A stretch of DNA of 64,000 nucleotides, from positions 79,501-143,500 of the forward strand of contig JAPDFW010000055.1 of NCBI GenBank assembly GCA_028826165.1, written 5' to 3'. Source of the stretch: Anaeramoeba ignava (lineage: Eukaryota; Metamonada; Anaeramoebidae). This document shows positions 9,276 to 20,357 of this stretch, piece by piece; positions within the stretch are counted from its first letter, which is position 1; every line of letters begins with the position of its first letter. Both the position numbers and the translations under genes were made by a program. The notes under the pieces are model-generated. The model saw nothing but the letters and a program-made list of their open reading frames with translations. It had not been told where the DNA came from and did no database searches.

Positions 9276-12200
9276 ATGAATTCTTTACAAAATTTATCTG
9301 AAAATTTAATTAAAGAAAGAAAATTACCAAATCAAAATCAACTCATTTCAATTTTAAAAGAATTAGAAAATCAAATTTCTCAAAAAAAACAAGAAATTCT
9401 TCCCTTTTTAAAAGTTATTCGGAACAGTTGTACAAATCCTGATTATCAAAATTTAATCAGAACAAATTTTGGAATTAAACTTTTAGTGACGTCACTACTT
9501 GATTTTATTAAAGGTTTTTCAATTCAAAAAATTTCAATTCAAATAAATTTCAATTCAAATAAATTCAATTTAAATTTTTCTTTTTTTTAGATGAAACAAC
9601 AATTTTGATTTCTCTTCAATTTTTAGCAAACTTTATTGTTCAAAATCCAAAAAATCAAGAATTAATTTGGAATCTTTGTTTTCCAAATTTTTTTATGTAA
9701 AAATAAATTATTTTTTTTTTCTTAAATTTCTTTGTTAAATTTATTACTTTTTTTTCAAAAGAAAAATTTTAGAATTGAAAAAGGAAAAAACTTCAGAAGT
9801 AATTTCTATGATTTTGTATAATTGCATTTTGAGTTCTCAAGAAAGAAAGTAAGAAAACAAAAAGAGAAAACAAAAACTTCAATTTATTTTTTTCATTTGT
9901 TTTGTTTTTAGAAATTTATTAGTTACTGAAAAAGGAATTTCTATTTTGAATCTTTTAATTATACTCTCCATTTCATGTTCATCTTCTTTACTTCATTGGA
10001 TGTAAAAACAATTATTTTCCTAATTCTTAAAATTGTTTTAACATTTTTTATCCGATTTTTTTTTTTTGAAAAGTGCTTTAATTTTAAAAGAAATTTGTCA
10101 AAATCATCAATATTTTCATTTAGTTTTGAAAAATTTACAAGCAGAAAATAAAACAAATTTTTTAAGATTAATTTCAATTATAAATGAAGAAGATAATGGA
10201 TTTATTAAATTTTCAGAAGATTCAATCATTTTTTTAACAAAAAAATTTGAAAAATCAATGAGGAAATTAGGAATGGAAATCAATGAATCAAATCAAGAAA
10301 ATATTCAAGAAAATAAACAAGAAATTAAACAAGAAAATATTCAAGAAATTAAACAAGAAATTAAACAAGAAATTAATCAAGAAAATATCCAAGAAATTAA
10401 ACAAGAAATTAAACAAGAAATTAAACAAGAAAAAATTGATGAATTTTCTTTAGAAAAAAGTGGAACAAATTTTATATTTTCTCAAGTCAAAATTATTTCT
10501 TCACATTTTGTTTTAAATTCTGATCCAAAATTTATTTTGAAGATGACAAATCAAACAAGAATCATTGAATCTATTATTCATTTATTAAGAATGCTTTATA
10601 TGCCAATGGAAACAAGAAAACAAAGAAAAGATCAACTTTCTGAAGATGATTCCCTTTTTGGATTAGAAAGTGCAGCAATGTTGATTTTGGCTAATATAAC
10701 TTTTCATAATAAAATTGCTCAAGATAAAATCAGAATTTTAGGTGGACTCAGTGCAATTCTCAATAGATGTATGGTAGATGAACTCAATCCATGTAAATTC
10801 AATTTTAAATCAATTTTATATCAATTTTAAATCAATTTTATATTAATTTTAAATCAATTTTATATCAATTTTATATTAATTTTATATCAATTTTATATCA
10901 ATTTTATATTAATTTTAAATCAATTTTAAATCAATTTTAAATCAATTTTAAATCAATTTTATATTAATTTTAAATCAATTTTAAATCAATTTTATATCAA
11001 TTTTAAATCAATTTTATATTAATTTTAAATCAATTTTAAATCAATTTTATATCAATTTTAAATCAATTTTAAATCAATTTTAAATCAATTTTATATCAAT
11101 TTTATATTAATTTTAAATCAATTTTATATCAATTTTAAATCAATTTTATATCAATTTTATATCAATTTTATATCAATTTTATATCAATTTTAAATCAATT
11201 TTAAATCAATTTTATATCAATTTTATATCAATTTTAAATCAATTTTTATATCAATTTTATATCAATTTTAAATCAATTTTATATCAATTTTAAATCAATT
11301 TTAAAATCAATTTTATATCAATTTTAAATCAATTTTATATCAATTTTATATCAATTTTTATATCAATTTTAAATCAATTTTATATCAATTTTAAATTAAT
11401 TTTAAATCAATTTTATATCAATTTTAAATCAATTTTAAATCAATTTTATATCAATTTTTAAATCAAATTTATATCAATTTTATATCAATTTTATATCAAT
11501 TTTAAATCAATTTTATATCAATTTTAAATCAATTTTTAAATCAATTTTAAATCAATTTTATATCAATTTTAAATCAATTTTTATATCAATTTTAAATTAA
11601 TTTTTAAATCAATTTTTATATCAATTTTAAATCAATTTTTATAGAAATTTTAAATTAATTTTATATTAATTTTATATCAATTTTATATCAATTTTAAATC
11701 AATTTTATATCAATTTTAAATCAATTTTATATCAATTTTAAATCAAATTTATGGAAATTTTAAAAAATTCAAAAATCAATTTTTAAATCAATTTTTATGT
11801 CAATTTTTAAATTCAATTTTATATATCAATTTTAAATCAATTTTATATCAATTTTATAAATTTTATATTAATTTTATATCAATTTTAAATCAAAATCAAA
11901 AATCAATTTTAAATCAATTTTAAATCAATTTTAAATCAATTTTAAATTAATTTTAAAAATCAATTTTAAATCAATTTTATATCAATTTTATATCAATTTT
12001 ATATTAATTTTAAATTAATTTTATATCAATTTTATATTAATTTTAAATCAATTTTATATCAATTTTATATCAATTTTAAATCAATTTTAAATCAATTTTA
12101 AATTAATTTTAAATCAATTTTATATCAATTTTAAATCAATTTTAAATCAATTTTATATTAATTTTATATCAATTTTATATCAATTTTATATCAATTTTAT

Positions 12201-12803
12201 ATTAATTTTATATCAATTTTTATATCAATTTTATATCAATTTTAAATCAATTTTATATTAATTTTATATCAATTTTTATATCAATTTTAAATCAATTTTT
12301 AAATCAATTTTATATCAATTTTAAATCAATTTTATATCAATTTTTAAATTAATTTTATATCAATTTTATATCAATTTTAAATCAATTTTATATCAATTTT
12401 AAATTAATTTTATATCAATTTTATATTAATTTTTAAATCAATTTTTATATCAATTTTATATTAATTTTATATCAATTTTAAATCAATTTTATATCAATTT
12501 TAAATCAATTTTAAATCAATTTTATATCAATTTTAAATCAATTTTAAATCAATTTTAAATTAATTTTATATCAATTTTATATTAATTTTAAATCAATTTT
12601 AAATCAATTTTAAATCAATTTTATTTTTAGTTATAAGAGAATGGTCTTTATTAACTATTAGGAATTGTTGCGAAAATAATGAAGAAAATCAAAAATTTAT
12701 TTCTGAATTAAATTTTCAATCAGTTTGTAATTTAGATGAATTAAACAAAATGGGACTTAAAGTTGAAATAATTGATGGAAAATTTAAAATTCAAAAAAAT
12801 TAA
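9276..12803 (+). CDS. ATXN10: Ataxin-10-like armadillo-repeat protein
   Basis: Six exons are read: 9276-9513, 9591-9696, 9762-9848, 9912-10001, 10074-10792 and 12631-12803. They sum to 1413 nt, or 470 residues, close to the roughly 475 of animal ataxin-10. The C-terminal ataxin-10 signature is clear: ESAAMLILANITFHNK, AQDKIRILGGLSAIL, then DELNP joined by splicing to FIREWSLLTIRNCCENNEEN. That junction (phase 1, CCA-T|TT-ATA) recreates the family's NPFIREW block, which confirms the 1838-nt last intron. Ataxin-10 is an armadillo-fold cytoplasmic protein linked to cytokinesis and cilia in animals. The role here is inferred. Exon 5 holds an in-frame Gln/Glu/Asn/Ile/Lys repeat (about 10290-10440). 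Introns 1-4 are only 63-77 nt. Confidence 0.85.
10793..12630 (+). repeat. Ataxin-10 intron 5: giant 11-bp tandem array
   Basis: The whole 1838-nt intron is a tandem array of an 11-mer, CAATTTTAAAT or CAATTTTATAT, with sporadic one-base indels. It begins within a few bases of the GTAAAT donor and ends at ATTTTTAG. No other content is seen. Human ATXN10 is known for a pathogenic intronic pentanucleotide expansion, and the parallel here is striking but probably coincidental. Confidence 0.9.
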
Positions 12804-12852
12804 TTTTTTAAATCAATTTATTTTTCATTTTTTTCCTTTCATTTTTTAAAAT

Positions 12853-14792
12853 ATGAATTCAACAAAAAACAAAAGACAAAAACAGAAAAAAAAAAGAATT
12901 TTGCAAAAGAAAAAAAATAAAATCAAAAATAAAATTAAAAATCAAAATCAAAATCAAATTAAAAATCAAAATCAAAATCAAAATCAAAATCAAAATAAAA
13001 ATAAAAATCAAAATCAAAATAAAATAATTTTAAGTAAAGAAAAAATCAAAAAATATTTGAAACCAAAAAGTAAATGTTTCAAAATTGAATTTAATCCTCA
13101 AGATTTTTATGATTTTAATCAAGATTCATATTCTAATGAATTACAAAAATCTAATTTATTTAATTCAAATATTTCAAGTAAAAAAATTTTTGTTTGAATT
13201 TTCAAAACAAAAACAAAACAAAAACAAAAAATAATTTATGGAATTTTTTTGATGATTTAAATTGTTTAAATTTTAATTCAAAGATGCACAAAAACATTTT
13301 TTAGAAGAAGTACAGATTTCAATTCCAATTTCAAATTCAATTTCAAATTCAATTTCAATTTCAATTTCAAATTCAATTTCAAAATCAATTTCAAATTCAA
13401 ATTCAATTTCAAATTCAATTTTAAAATTCAATTTCAATTTCAATTTCAATTTCAATTTCAATTTCAATTTCAATTTTAAATTTCAATTTCAATTTCAATT
13501 TCAAATTCAATTTCAATTTCAATTTCAATTTCAATTTCAATTTCAAATTCAATTTCAATTTCAATTTCAATTTCAATTTCAAATTCAATTTCAATTCCAA
13601 TTTCAAATTCAAATTCAAATTCAAATTCAAATTCAAATTCAATTTTAAATTTTAAATTTCAATTTCAAAATTAATTTCAATTTTAAATCAATTTTAATTT
13701 CAATTTCAATTTCAATTTCAAATTCAAATTCAATTTCAATTTCAATTTCAATTTCAAATTCAATTTTAAATTCAAATTCAATTTCAATTTCAATTTCAAT
13801 TTTAAATTCAAATTCAATTTCAATTTTAATTTCAATTTCAATTTCAATTTCAATTTTAAATTCAAATTCAAATTCAATTTTAAATTCAATTTCAATTTCA
13901 ATTTCAATTTCAATTTTAAATTTCAATTTCAATTCCAATTCAATTTCAATTTCAAATTAAATTTTAAATTTCAATTTCAATTTCAATTTCAAATTAAATT
14001 TTAAATTTCAATTTCAATTTCAATTTCAAAATTAATATCAGGTTAAAAAACAAAGAAGAAGTATTCTAATTCAAATTCTTAATTTACTGGAAAATGATGA
14101 TACAATTTATCCATTAATTCCAGTTCCAGAAAGTTTTGATCATGAAGTTTATTTTGGACAAATTCCACAATCAAAAAATAATTTTTACGCAGAAATCACA
14201 CTTAAAATTAGTATTTTATCAACATTGATAAAAGGAAAACATTCAAGGTATAATTTTTATCAAAATCATTTCCAAATTTAATTCAAATTAATTCCAAAAT
14301 TTTTTTTTGATTTTTGAATTTTAGTAATTTTTCTGTTTTTGCAGAAAGAGCTGAATTATTCTTTCAAATTGAACAATATCATGATTGTATTTGTGATTGT
14401 CTTCGTTCTTTAAAACTTTATCCTTCTATTAAAGTTTGTTGAACAAAAATTTAAAATTGAAAATTAATTTACAAAAAAAAATGGAACTTTTTTTGGAACT
14501 TTTTTTTTTAAAATAAATAATTTAGGTTTTTCAATTATGTGGACAATCTTGGATTAATTTAGGTGAATATTTAATTGGTTTACCTTATTTTCTTACAGCT
14601 TTAACTTTAGATCCTTTTGATAAAATTCTTTCACAAAAAGCTAAAGAAAATTTAAAAATTTTAGAAAATAAATCAATTCAAAAATTAAAACAAAATCCAA
14701 AAAATGAAAAATTAAAAGATCAATTACAAAGAATAAAATTATCAAGAGAAAATTTTGAAAAATTTTTTAAATCAAATGAAAATGAAAATTAA
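12853..14792 (+). CDS. TPR-repeat protein with basic Asn/Gln-rich N-terminus
   Basis: Five exons are read: 12853-13177, 13284-13309, 14042-14247, 14325-14433 and 14526-14792 (933 nt, 310 residues). The first about 75 residues are Lys/Gln/Asn-rich. Exon 2 is a 26-nt micro-exon (NAQKHFLEE). The folded part has TPR-type helices (FAERAELFFQIEQYHDCICD, CLRSLKLYPSIKVFQLCGQS, INLGEYLIGLPYFLTALTLD). Single TPR proteins of this kind are usually chaperone or complex adaptors. No closer family is recognised. The start is the first ATG after a TTCATTTTTTTCC element, 49 bases downstream of the ataxin-10 stop. Intron 2 is a 732-nt repeat array. All junction phases agree. Confidence 0.75.
13310..14041 (+). 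repeat. TPR gene intron 2: CAATTT hexamer array
   Basis: The 732-nt intron is tandem CAATTT with AAATTC variants. It runs from GTACAGATTTC to AATATCAG. Several minus-strand frames of Lys-Leu or Ile-Glu dipeptides across it are shadows. Confidence 0.85.
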
Positions 14793-14932
14793 AATGAAAA
14801 TTAAAATGAAAATTAAATTTTTTTTTATTGAATTTGATTAAAAAAAAAAAAGAAGAAATTGGAAAAAAAAATTTTTTTCTTTTTAAGGAAAATTTGAAAA
14901 AAGAAAAAGGAATTTTGAATTTTGAATTTTGA

Positions 14933-17900
14933 TTAAAATTTTAATTGAAATGGAGAAATTTGAGGAATTGAAGATTTAAAAGTTAAAAATTCTTGAATAA
15001 AATCATCTCTTTCTTTGGAATTAAGAAATTTAAAAATCAAAGAAGCAGAATCAGTTTGAAATTTGCATTTAAGTTCATCTTCAGGATGTTTTTTCAATAA
15101 AGAATTAAAACGAATTGGAAAATTTGTTTTTTTAGTTTCTGAGAAAAACATTAAATCAAAAGATGGAATTTCTAAATTTGATTCGATCCACATTTTAGCA
15201 AGTGTTAATTTTCCAATATTTTCAATAAAAATAACAGGATAAGATTTTGTATTTTTTGGAATATTTTCTTTTTCTCCTGGAATTTCAATTTCATCTTGAT
15301 TTTGATTTTGAAAAATTTGTTCTAGTTTTTTTTGTTCTTCTGATCCAAGATAAACTGAAATTCCAAGTTCTTTAAGTTTTGCATCTCTTTTTGTATGAAA
15401 ATGATTGAAAAAGTTTGTTAATCCTTGTTTATTTTGGCATACAAAAAGCATCCATTTGTTTTCTTCTAAAAATAGTTTTATTTGTGATGATTTTTCTGAA
15501 TTTTTCAAAACCTTTTTTAATTTTAATTTTAAATTTTAATTTTAATTTTAAATTTAATTTTAATTTTAAATTTTTAATTTTAATTTTAATTTTAATTTTG
15601 ATTTTGATTTTAATTTTAATTTTAATTTTAATTTTAAATATAATTTAAATTTTAATTCTAAATTTAATTTTAATTTTAATTTTAATTTTAATTTTGATTT
15701 TGATTTTGATTTTAAATCTACTTTTGAAAAGTTATTATAAGCGATAAAAATGTTTTCATTTGGATAAACAATTTGTATTCCTTCATCTTGAATATATACT
15801 GTTGATCCAAAAATTGGTTTTTCAGTAACTGAATCCAATAAAAGAAAATAAAAATAATTTTCTATATTTTCAGAAATTTTTTGAGTTAATGAATAACTTT
15901 GAATCTGATTAAATGTTTGAACAAAACTATTTGATTGAAATAAATCGTTAAATTGAAGAACATAAAAGCTTTTTCCCATTTCTAATTTAATAATTTTTGG
16001 ATTTTTTGGTTTGATTGAAAACTATAAGAAGAAAAAATATTTTAATTTTGATTTTAATTTTAATTTTAATTTTAATTTTAATTTTAATTTTAAATATAAT
16101 TTTAATTTTAATTATAATTATAATTTTAATTTTAAAAACTATTTAATTTTAATTTTTAAATAAAATTTTAATTTTGATTATAAACATAATTTTAATTTTA
16201 ATTCCCATTTTAATTTTAATTTAATAATTTTGGATTTTTTTTAATTTTAATTTGAAAATTTTAAAGAAGAAAAATTTTATTTTAATTTTAATTTTGATTT
16301 TAATTTTAATTTTTAATTTTAATTTTAATTTTAATTTTTAATTTTAATTTTAATTTTAATTTTAATTTTAATTTTAATTTTAATTTTAATTTTAATTTTA
16401 ATTTTAATTTTAATTTTAATTTTAATTTTAATTTTAATTTTAATTTTAATTTTAATTTTAATTTTAATTTTAATTTTAATTTTAATTTTGATTTTAAATA
16501 TAATTTTAAATATAATTTTAATTTTAATTTTAATTTTAATTTTAATTTTAATTTTAATTTTAATTTTAATTTTAATTTTAATTTTAATTTTAATTTGATA
16601 CATGATTCTCGGGTTTAAATTTATGGAATCTAACTTTCTGAGAACTAAAAATTGTAAAACCAAATTTAGAAAAAACAATAATAATATTATTATCAATAAT
16701 TCTTGAACCAGATTCATCCATTTGTTTAGTTTTAAACAATAAATTTTTGTTTTTAAAATCTTTTGGATTTAAAATTGGATTTTCAGAAGCAATATTAAAT
16801 AACTTGTTTTTTAATGTTGATTGATTATTTTCTTTTTGATTCATTAAAAATTGAATATCATTTGATTCAACTTTTTCAAGTAATGTTAAATTTGTTTTAG
16901 ATCTATTAAAACCATTAATACAACGAAATAAAAATTGAGCAATAAGAATATCTTCACAATTCATTAAAACAACTGATTGTTGAAATATAAAAGAAATAAC
17001 AGTTGGGTTTTGATTATTCAAAGAGCACTTTTTATCAAATATTTTTTGAAATTTTAAATTTTAATTTTAATTTTAATTTTAATTTTAATTTTAATTTTAA
17101 TTTTAATTTTAATTTTAATTTTAATTTTAATTTTAATTTTAATTTTAAATATAATTTTAATTTTAATTTTAATTTTAATTTTAATTTTAATTTTAATTTT
17201 AATTTTAATTTAATTTTAATTTTAATTTTAATTTTAATTTTAATTTTAATTTTAATTTTAATTTTTAATTTTAATTTTGAATTTTAATTTTAATTTTAAT
17301 TTTTTAATTTTAATTTTGAATTTTTAATTTTTAAGAAAATTTGGATTTCAATTAAAAGAAATTTTTAATTTTCATTTTTAATTAAAATTGAAATTTTTTT
17401 TCTATCCAAAACAAATTCAGAATTTCATTTAAATTTTTTTATTTTAAATTTTTTTAATTTTTAAAAGAAAATAAAACCAATATTTAATTTTAATTTTAAT
17501 TTTGTTTTTAATTTCCAATTTTTAATTTTAAAAAAAAAATGAAAAATTTTAATTTTAATTTTAATTTTAATTTTAAAATTAATTTCAATTTTAATTTTAA
17601 AAAATCATTTTCAATTTTAATTTTATTTTTAATAAAATTTTTGTTTTTAATTTTAAAAAAACCAATTTTAATTTTAATTTTAATTTTAAATTTAATTTTG
17701 ATTTTAATTTTAATTTTTGAAAAATGAAAAATTTTAATTTTAATTTTAATTTTAATTTTATAAATGAATTTTAATTTTAATTTTAATTTTAATTTTAATT
17801 TTATAAATTTTAATTTTAATTTTAATTTTAATTTTAATTTTAATTTTATAAATGAATTTTAATTTTAATTTTATAAATGAATTTCAATTGAAAAAATACC

Positions 17901-18554
17901 AGTTAAAATAAATCTAGATTCTGTCAAAAATCCTTTCGATATTCTTCGAAAATCACTATCATATCTTTCAAGTAATTTCAATGAATTATAAAGAATATCT
18001 CTTTCTGTTTCATTCGGTAACTCAAGTTCATAACGTTCTTGATTCAATTTATCATATAAAATGAGATCATTATTTGATTCAATAGTAAACTGAAAAATTT
18101 TTCATTTTGTTTTGTCAGTTTTTTTTTAAAAAATTAGTTTGTTTGCGTTTTAAAATTATTCCAAAATTATTCATAATTCATTGTTTTATAAAGTAATTAT
18201 AAACAAAATTATTGTGGAATTGAATATAAAAATATAAAAAAATACTTGAAGTTTATCAATTTTTAAATTAATTTGAATTTTTTCTTTTTCTAAAATCTCA
18301 ATTTGAACATTATTTCCCATAATTTTAACAACACTTGATTTTTTTTCATTTGCTACTAAAAGTTTTGCCTAAATCATTTCAATTAAAATTGAATTAAATA
18401 ATTTTTTAATAAGAAAAAAAAAATTTTAAAAAAAAAAAAGAAAAAAATTTTAATTTAATTTTTTATTATTTTTTACATTATTTAAAAAAGAACCAGTTGC
18501 GAAATTATTTTGAATTTGTGTTGAAATTTGTTTTTTTTGTTGAGTTTCTGTCAT
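14933..18554 (-). CDS. Uncharacterised protein with tandem PH-like segments
   Basis: Exons read on the minus strand: 18554-18477, 18368-18246, 18089-17900, about 17027-16602, 16021-15722 and 15511-14933. The first three join cleanly (MTETQQKKQIS..., AKLLVANEKKSSVVKI, FTIESNNDLILYDKL) and the last three join cleanly. Between 17900 and 17027 the phases differ (1 against 0), so a small exon may be missed in the repeat-rich 840 bases between. At least two segments end in a PH-like strand-turn-helix (NETERDILYNSLKLLERY, NSKERDDFIQEFLTF), and KFGFTIFSSQKVRFHKF looks like a PH-like core. I do not recognise the family. The stop at 14933 is the last codon before an AT-rich convergent gap. Introns here are TTTTAA arrays. 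Confidence 0.55.
16022..16601 (-). repeat. TTTTAA hexamer array (intron of the PH-like gene)
   Basis: Near-perfect TTTTAA repeats fill the intron between exons ending at 16602 and starting at 16021. Lys-Ile dipeptide frames across it are shadows. Confidence 0.85.
17041..17885 (-). repeat. TTTTAA arrays and AT-rich filler inside the PH-like gene
   Basis: Two TTTTAA arrays (about 17050-17300 and 17700-17880) flank 300 bases of degenerate AT sequence. A short coding exon needed to fix phase could lie in the central part, but I cannot place it. Confidence 0.6.
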
Positions 18555-18681
18555 TTTTTTTTTGAATTATTAAAAAATTTGTTTTTAAAAAAATGGAAAA
18601 AAATGAAAAATGAAAAATAAAAAACATTTTTTTTTTTGCTTTTTTTATTTTTTATTTATTAAAATTATTCTTATTTAAAAA
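18555..18681. promoter_or_regulatory. Divergent promoter region
   Basis: The minus strand has TTTTTCATTTTTCATTTTTTTC upstream of the PH-like gene start (broken here by one A/T variation). The plus side, before 18682, lacks TCATTTT and shows TTTTTTGCTTTTTTTATTTT instead, making that gene an exception to the rule in this window. Confidence 0.4.
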
Positions 18682-19437
18682 ATGGGATGGGAAGTTCGTT
18701 TTTTCTGGAATAAAAACCCAAATATCTCTATTGAAATAACAAAAGATATTTTATTTAAAAATTTAAATTCATTCGTTAAAAATTTAAAATCAAAACCTGA
18801 AAAAAGAACTGATTTATATTTAAATTTTGATCTAAATAATATTGGAATGAAATTCAGAACAAAAAGAAATTTGGAGATGAAAAAAAGAACCAAAATTATC
18901 ACACAAGATGGAATAAATTGTGAATCTTGGCAAAAAATATATTTAAACAACAAAAAAATTGATCAAAATAATATCAATTTACAAAAACTTTTTCAAATTC
19001 TTGAAAATTGTATCGATAAAGAAGATTATAATCAAGCAAAATCATTTATGGAATCAAAAGAAAAAGTTGAGATTGTGTCGGTACAAAAGAACCGTTGGCA
19101 AACTTCTGTATCCAAAAAAGAAATACAGAATATGACAAGCACACAACTTCGAAATTTTGAAAAAATTGGAAATATTGTTTCTATGGAATTTACAGAAGTA
19201 AATTTGGAATATGACGAGAAAAAAGCTGAATATTATTCTGTATGTATTGAAGGAGGAAATCCATCGACTCTTTGTACGATTGGAGACGCTTTATGGAGTT
19301 ATTTAGAAAAAAATTTAGAAAAGGATCAAAAAATTTTCCAAATGGGTTATCCTGAATTTATTGCTTTTTATTTAAAAAACATCCAATTTGATGAAAAAGC
19401 AAATCAAGAAAATAATTCAGAAAATTTACAGAAATAA
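18682..19437 (+). CDS. Uncharacterised conserved-looking protein (MGWEVRFFW...)
   Basis: A single-exon protein of 251 residues. The N-terminus has alternating beta-type segments with charged pairs (MGWEVRFFW, RTDLYLNFDLNNIGMKFRTK, LEMKKRTKI, GINCESWQKI), followed by helices and a second block (MEFTEVNLEYDEKKAEYYSV, CIEGGNPSTLCTIGDALWSY). The paired acidic and basic residues on strands and the late SVCIEGG block are faintly like CYTH/triphosphate-tunnel proteins, but I cannot see a proper ExExK. I do not assign a function. Codon use and the absence of repeats make it clearly a real gene. The start is the first ATG after the AT-rich divergent promoter. Confidence 0.7.
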   Translation: MGWEVRFFWNKNPNISIEITKDILFKNLNSFVKNLKSKPEKRTDLYLNFDLNNIGMKFRTKRNLEMKKRTKIITQDGINCESWQKIYLNNKKIDQNNINLQKLFQILENCIDKEDYNQAKSFMESKEKVEIVSVQKNRWQTSVSKKEIQNMTSTQLRNFEKIGNIVSMEFTEVNLEYDEKKAEYYSVCIEGGNPSTLCTIGDALWSYLEKNLEKDQKIFQMGYPEFIAFYLKNIQFDEKANQENNSENLQK

Positions 19438-19545
19438 AAATTTTAGTTTAAAAGGATATTTTGAATTGTTTATTCAAGAAGAAAACACTTGAAAAATTTT
19501 ATAAAAAAAAAATGAAAGAAAATGTTTTTATTAATAATCATAATT

Positions 19546-20259
19546 TTAGTTCTTTTTTGTTTCTTTTTCTCTTGATTTTCTATGATGTTTATGCTTATGT
19601 TTATGATTGTGTTTATGTTCATTTTTATGATTATTTTTTTTAGTTAATTTTTTGTTTTTATTTTTATGCTTTTTTGGTTTTTCTTTTTCTAGATCATCTT
19701 TGGGAAGTTTTTGCTTTCTTTTCTTGCTTTTGGATTTTTTGTCTTTTTTGTTTTTGTGTTCTTTTTTATGTTTTTTTAAGTGAATTTTTTTATTTTGAGG
19801 ATCATTTTTTTTGACATTTGGAATTTTTGGATTTTTGGATTGAATTTTTTGAACTTCCTGGTTTAAAGGAAGAGGAATTGGGGGAGGATTTTTGGTTTGA
19901 GGGACTATATTTCTTAAAGAGTATCCGAGACCTTGAGTGTTTTCTATATCTAGATTTTGAGATTGAGATGAACCTCTTTTTGTAAGTTGATCAATTAGTT
20001 GTTTATCTTTTATAGGATTTAAAGGTTGTAACTGTTTTGTTTGAGACTTTATTCCTAGAGCTGCAAGCATTGCGGCTTGTTCTTGTTCTTTGATTTGTTG
20101 TTTTTGTATTTTTGGATCTTGAGGTTTTTTTGAGGGTTGTGTGTACCAAGCTGGATTTGTTTTTTCACTGTGTCCTAAATAGTATGACATTTCAACTTTA
20201 TCCGAAATGTTATTCCAAGAAAATAAACCTTGTCCTCCTCTTACTCTACGGTTTGTCAT
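19546..20259 (-). CDS. MMTAG2-type protein (MMtag domain)
   Basis: The 237-residue protein begins RVRGGQGLFSWNNISDK, then YYLGHS, PAWYTQ and EQEQAAMLAALG. These match the order of the MMtag domain in multiple-myeloma-tumour-associated protein 2 (RGG..QFxWEDVK, ENYLGhS, WY, EEaMlaALG). The block is followed by a proline stretch (PPPIPLPLN) and a very basic Lys/His tail (about residues 155-237), typical of nuclear RNA-associated proteins. The cellular role of the family is poorly known. Single exon. Upstream on its strand are three TTTTTCA copies (20262-20288). It lies between the uncharacterised gene (convergent) and the CTR9 3' end. Confidence 0.8.
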   Translation of the reverse strand: MTNRRVRGGQGLFSWNNISDKVEMSYYLGHSEKTNPAWYTQPSKKPQDPKIQKQQIKEQEQAAMLAALGIKSQTKQLQPLNPIKDKQLIDQLTKRGSSQSQNLDIENTQGLGYSLRNIVPQTKNPPPIPLPLNQEVQKIQSKNPKIPNVKKNDPQNKKIHLKKHKKEHKNKKDKKSKSKKRKQKLPKDDLEKEKPKKHKNKNKKLTKKNNHKNEHKHNHKHKHKHHRKSREKETKKN

Positions 20260-20292
20260 TAAAAAATGAAAAATGAAAAATGAAAAATTTAT
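20260..20292 (-). promoter_or_regulatory. Three tandem TTTTTCA elements before the MMTAG2-like start
   Basis: On the minus strand AATTTTTCATTTTTCATTTT, with one more copy, directly precedes the ATG within 30 bases. The remaining gap to the CTR9 stop is TTAATTTTT filler. Confidence 0.5.
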
Positions 20293-20357
20293 TTTAATTT
20301 TTTTAATTTTTTAATTTTTTTAATTTTTTAAATTGATTTTTTAATTTTTTAATTTTT

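Noticed and set aside
13273-13938. Overlapping minus-strand frames of Lys-Leu and Ile-Glu dipeptides
   Set aside because: They lie in intron 2 of the TPR gene, a CAATTT array; all are low-complexity shadows.
16331-16717. Minus-strand frame rich in Lys-Ile
   Set aside because: The repeat part is a TTTTAA intron array. Only the first residues overlap a real exon of the PH-like gene, in another frame.
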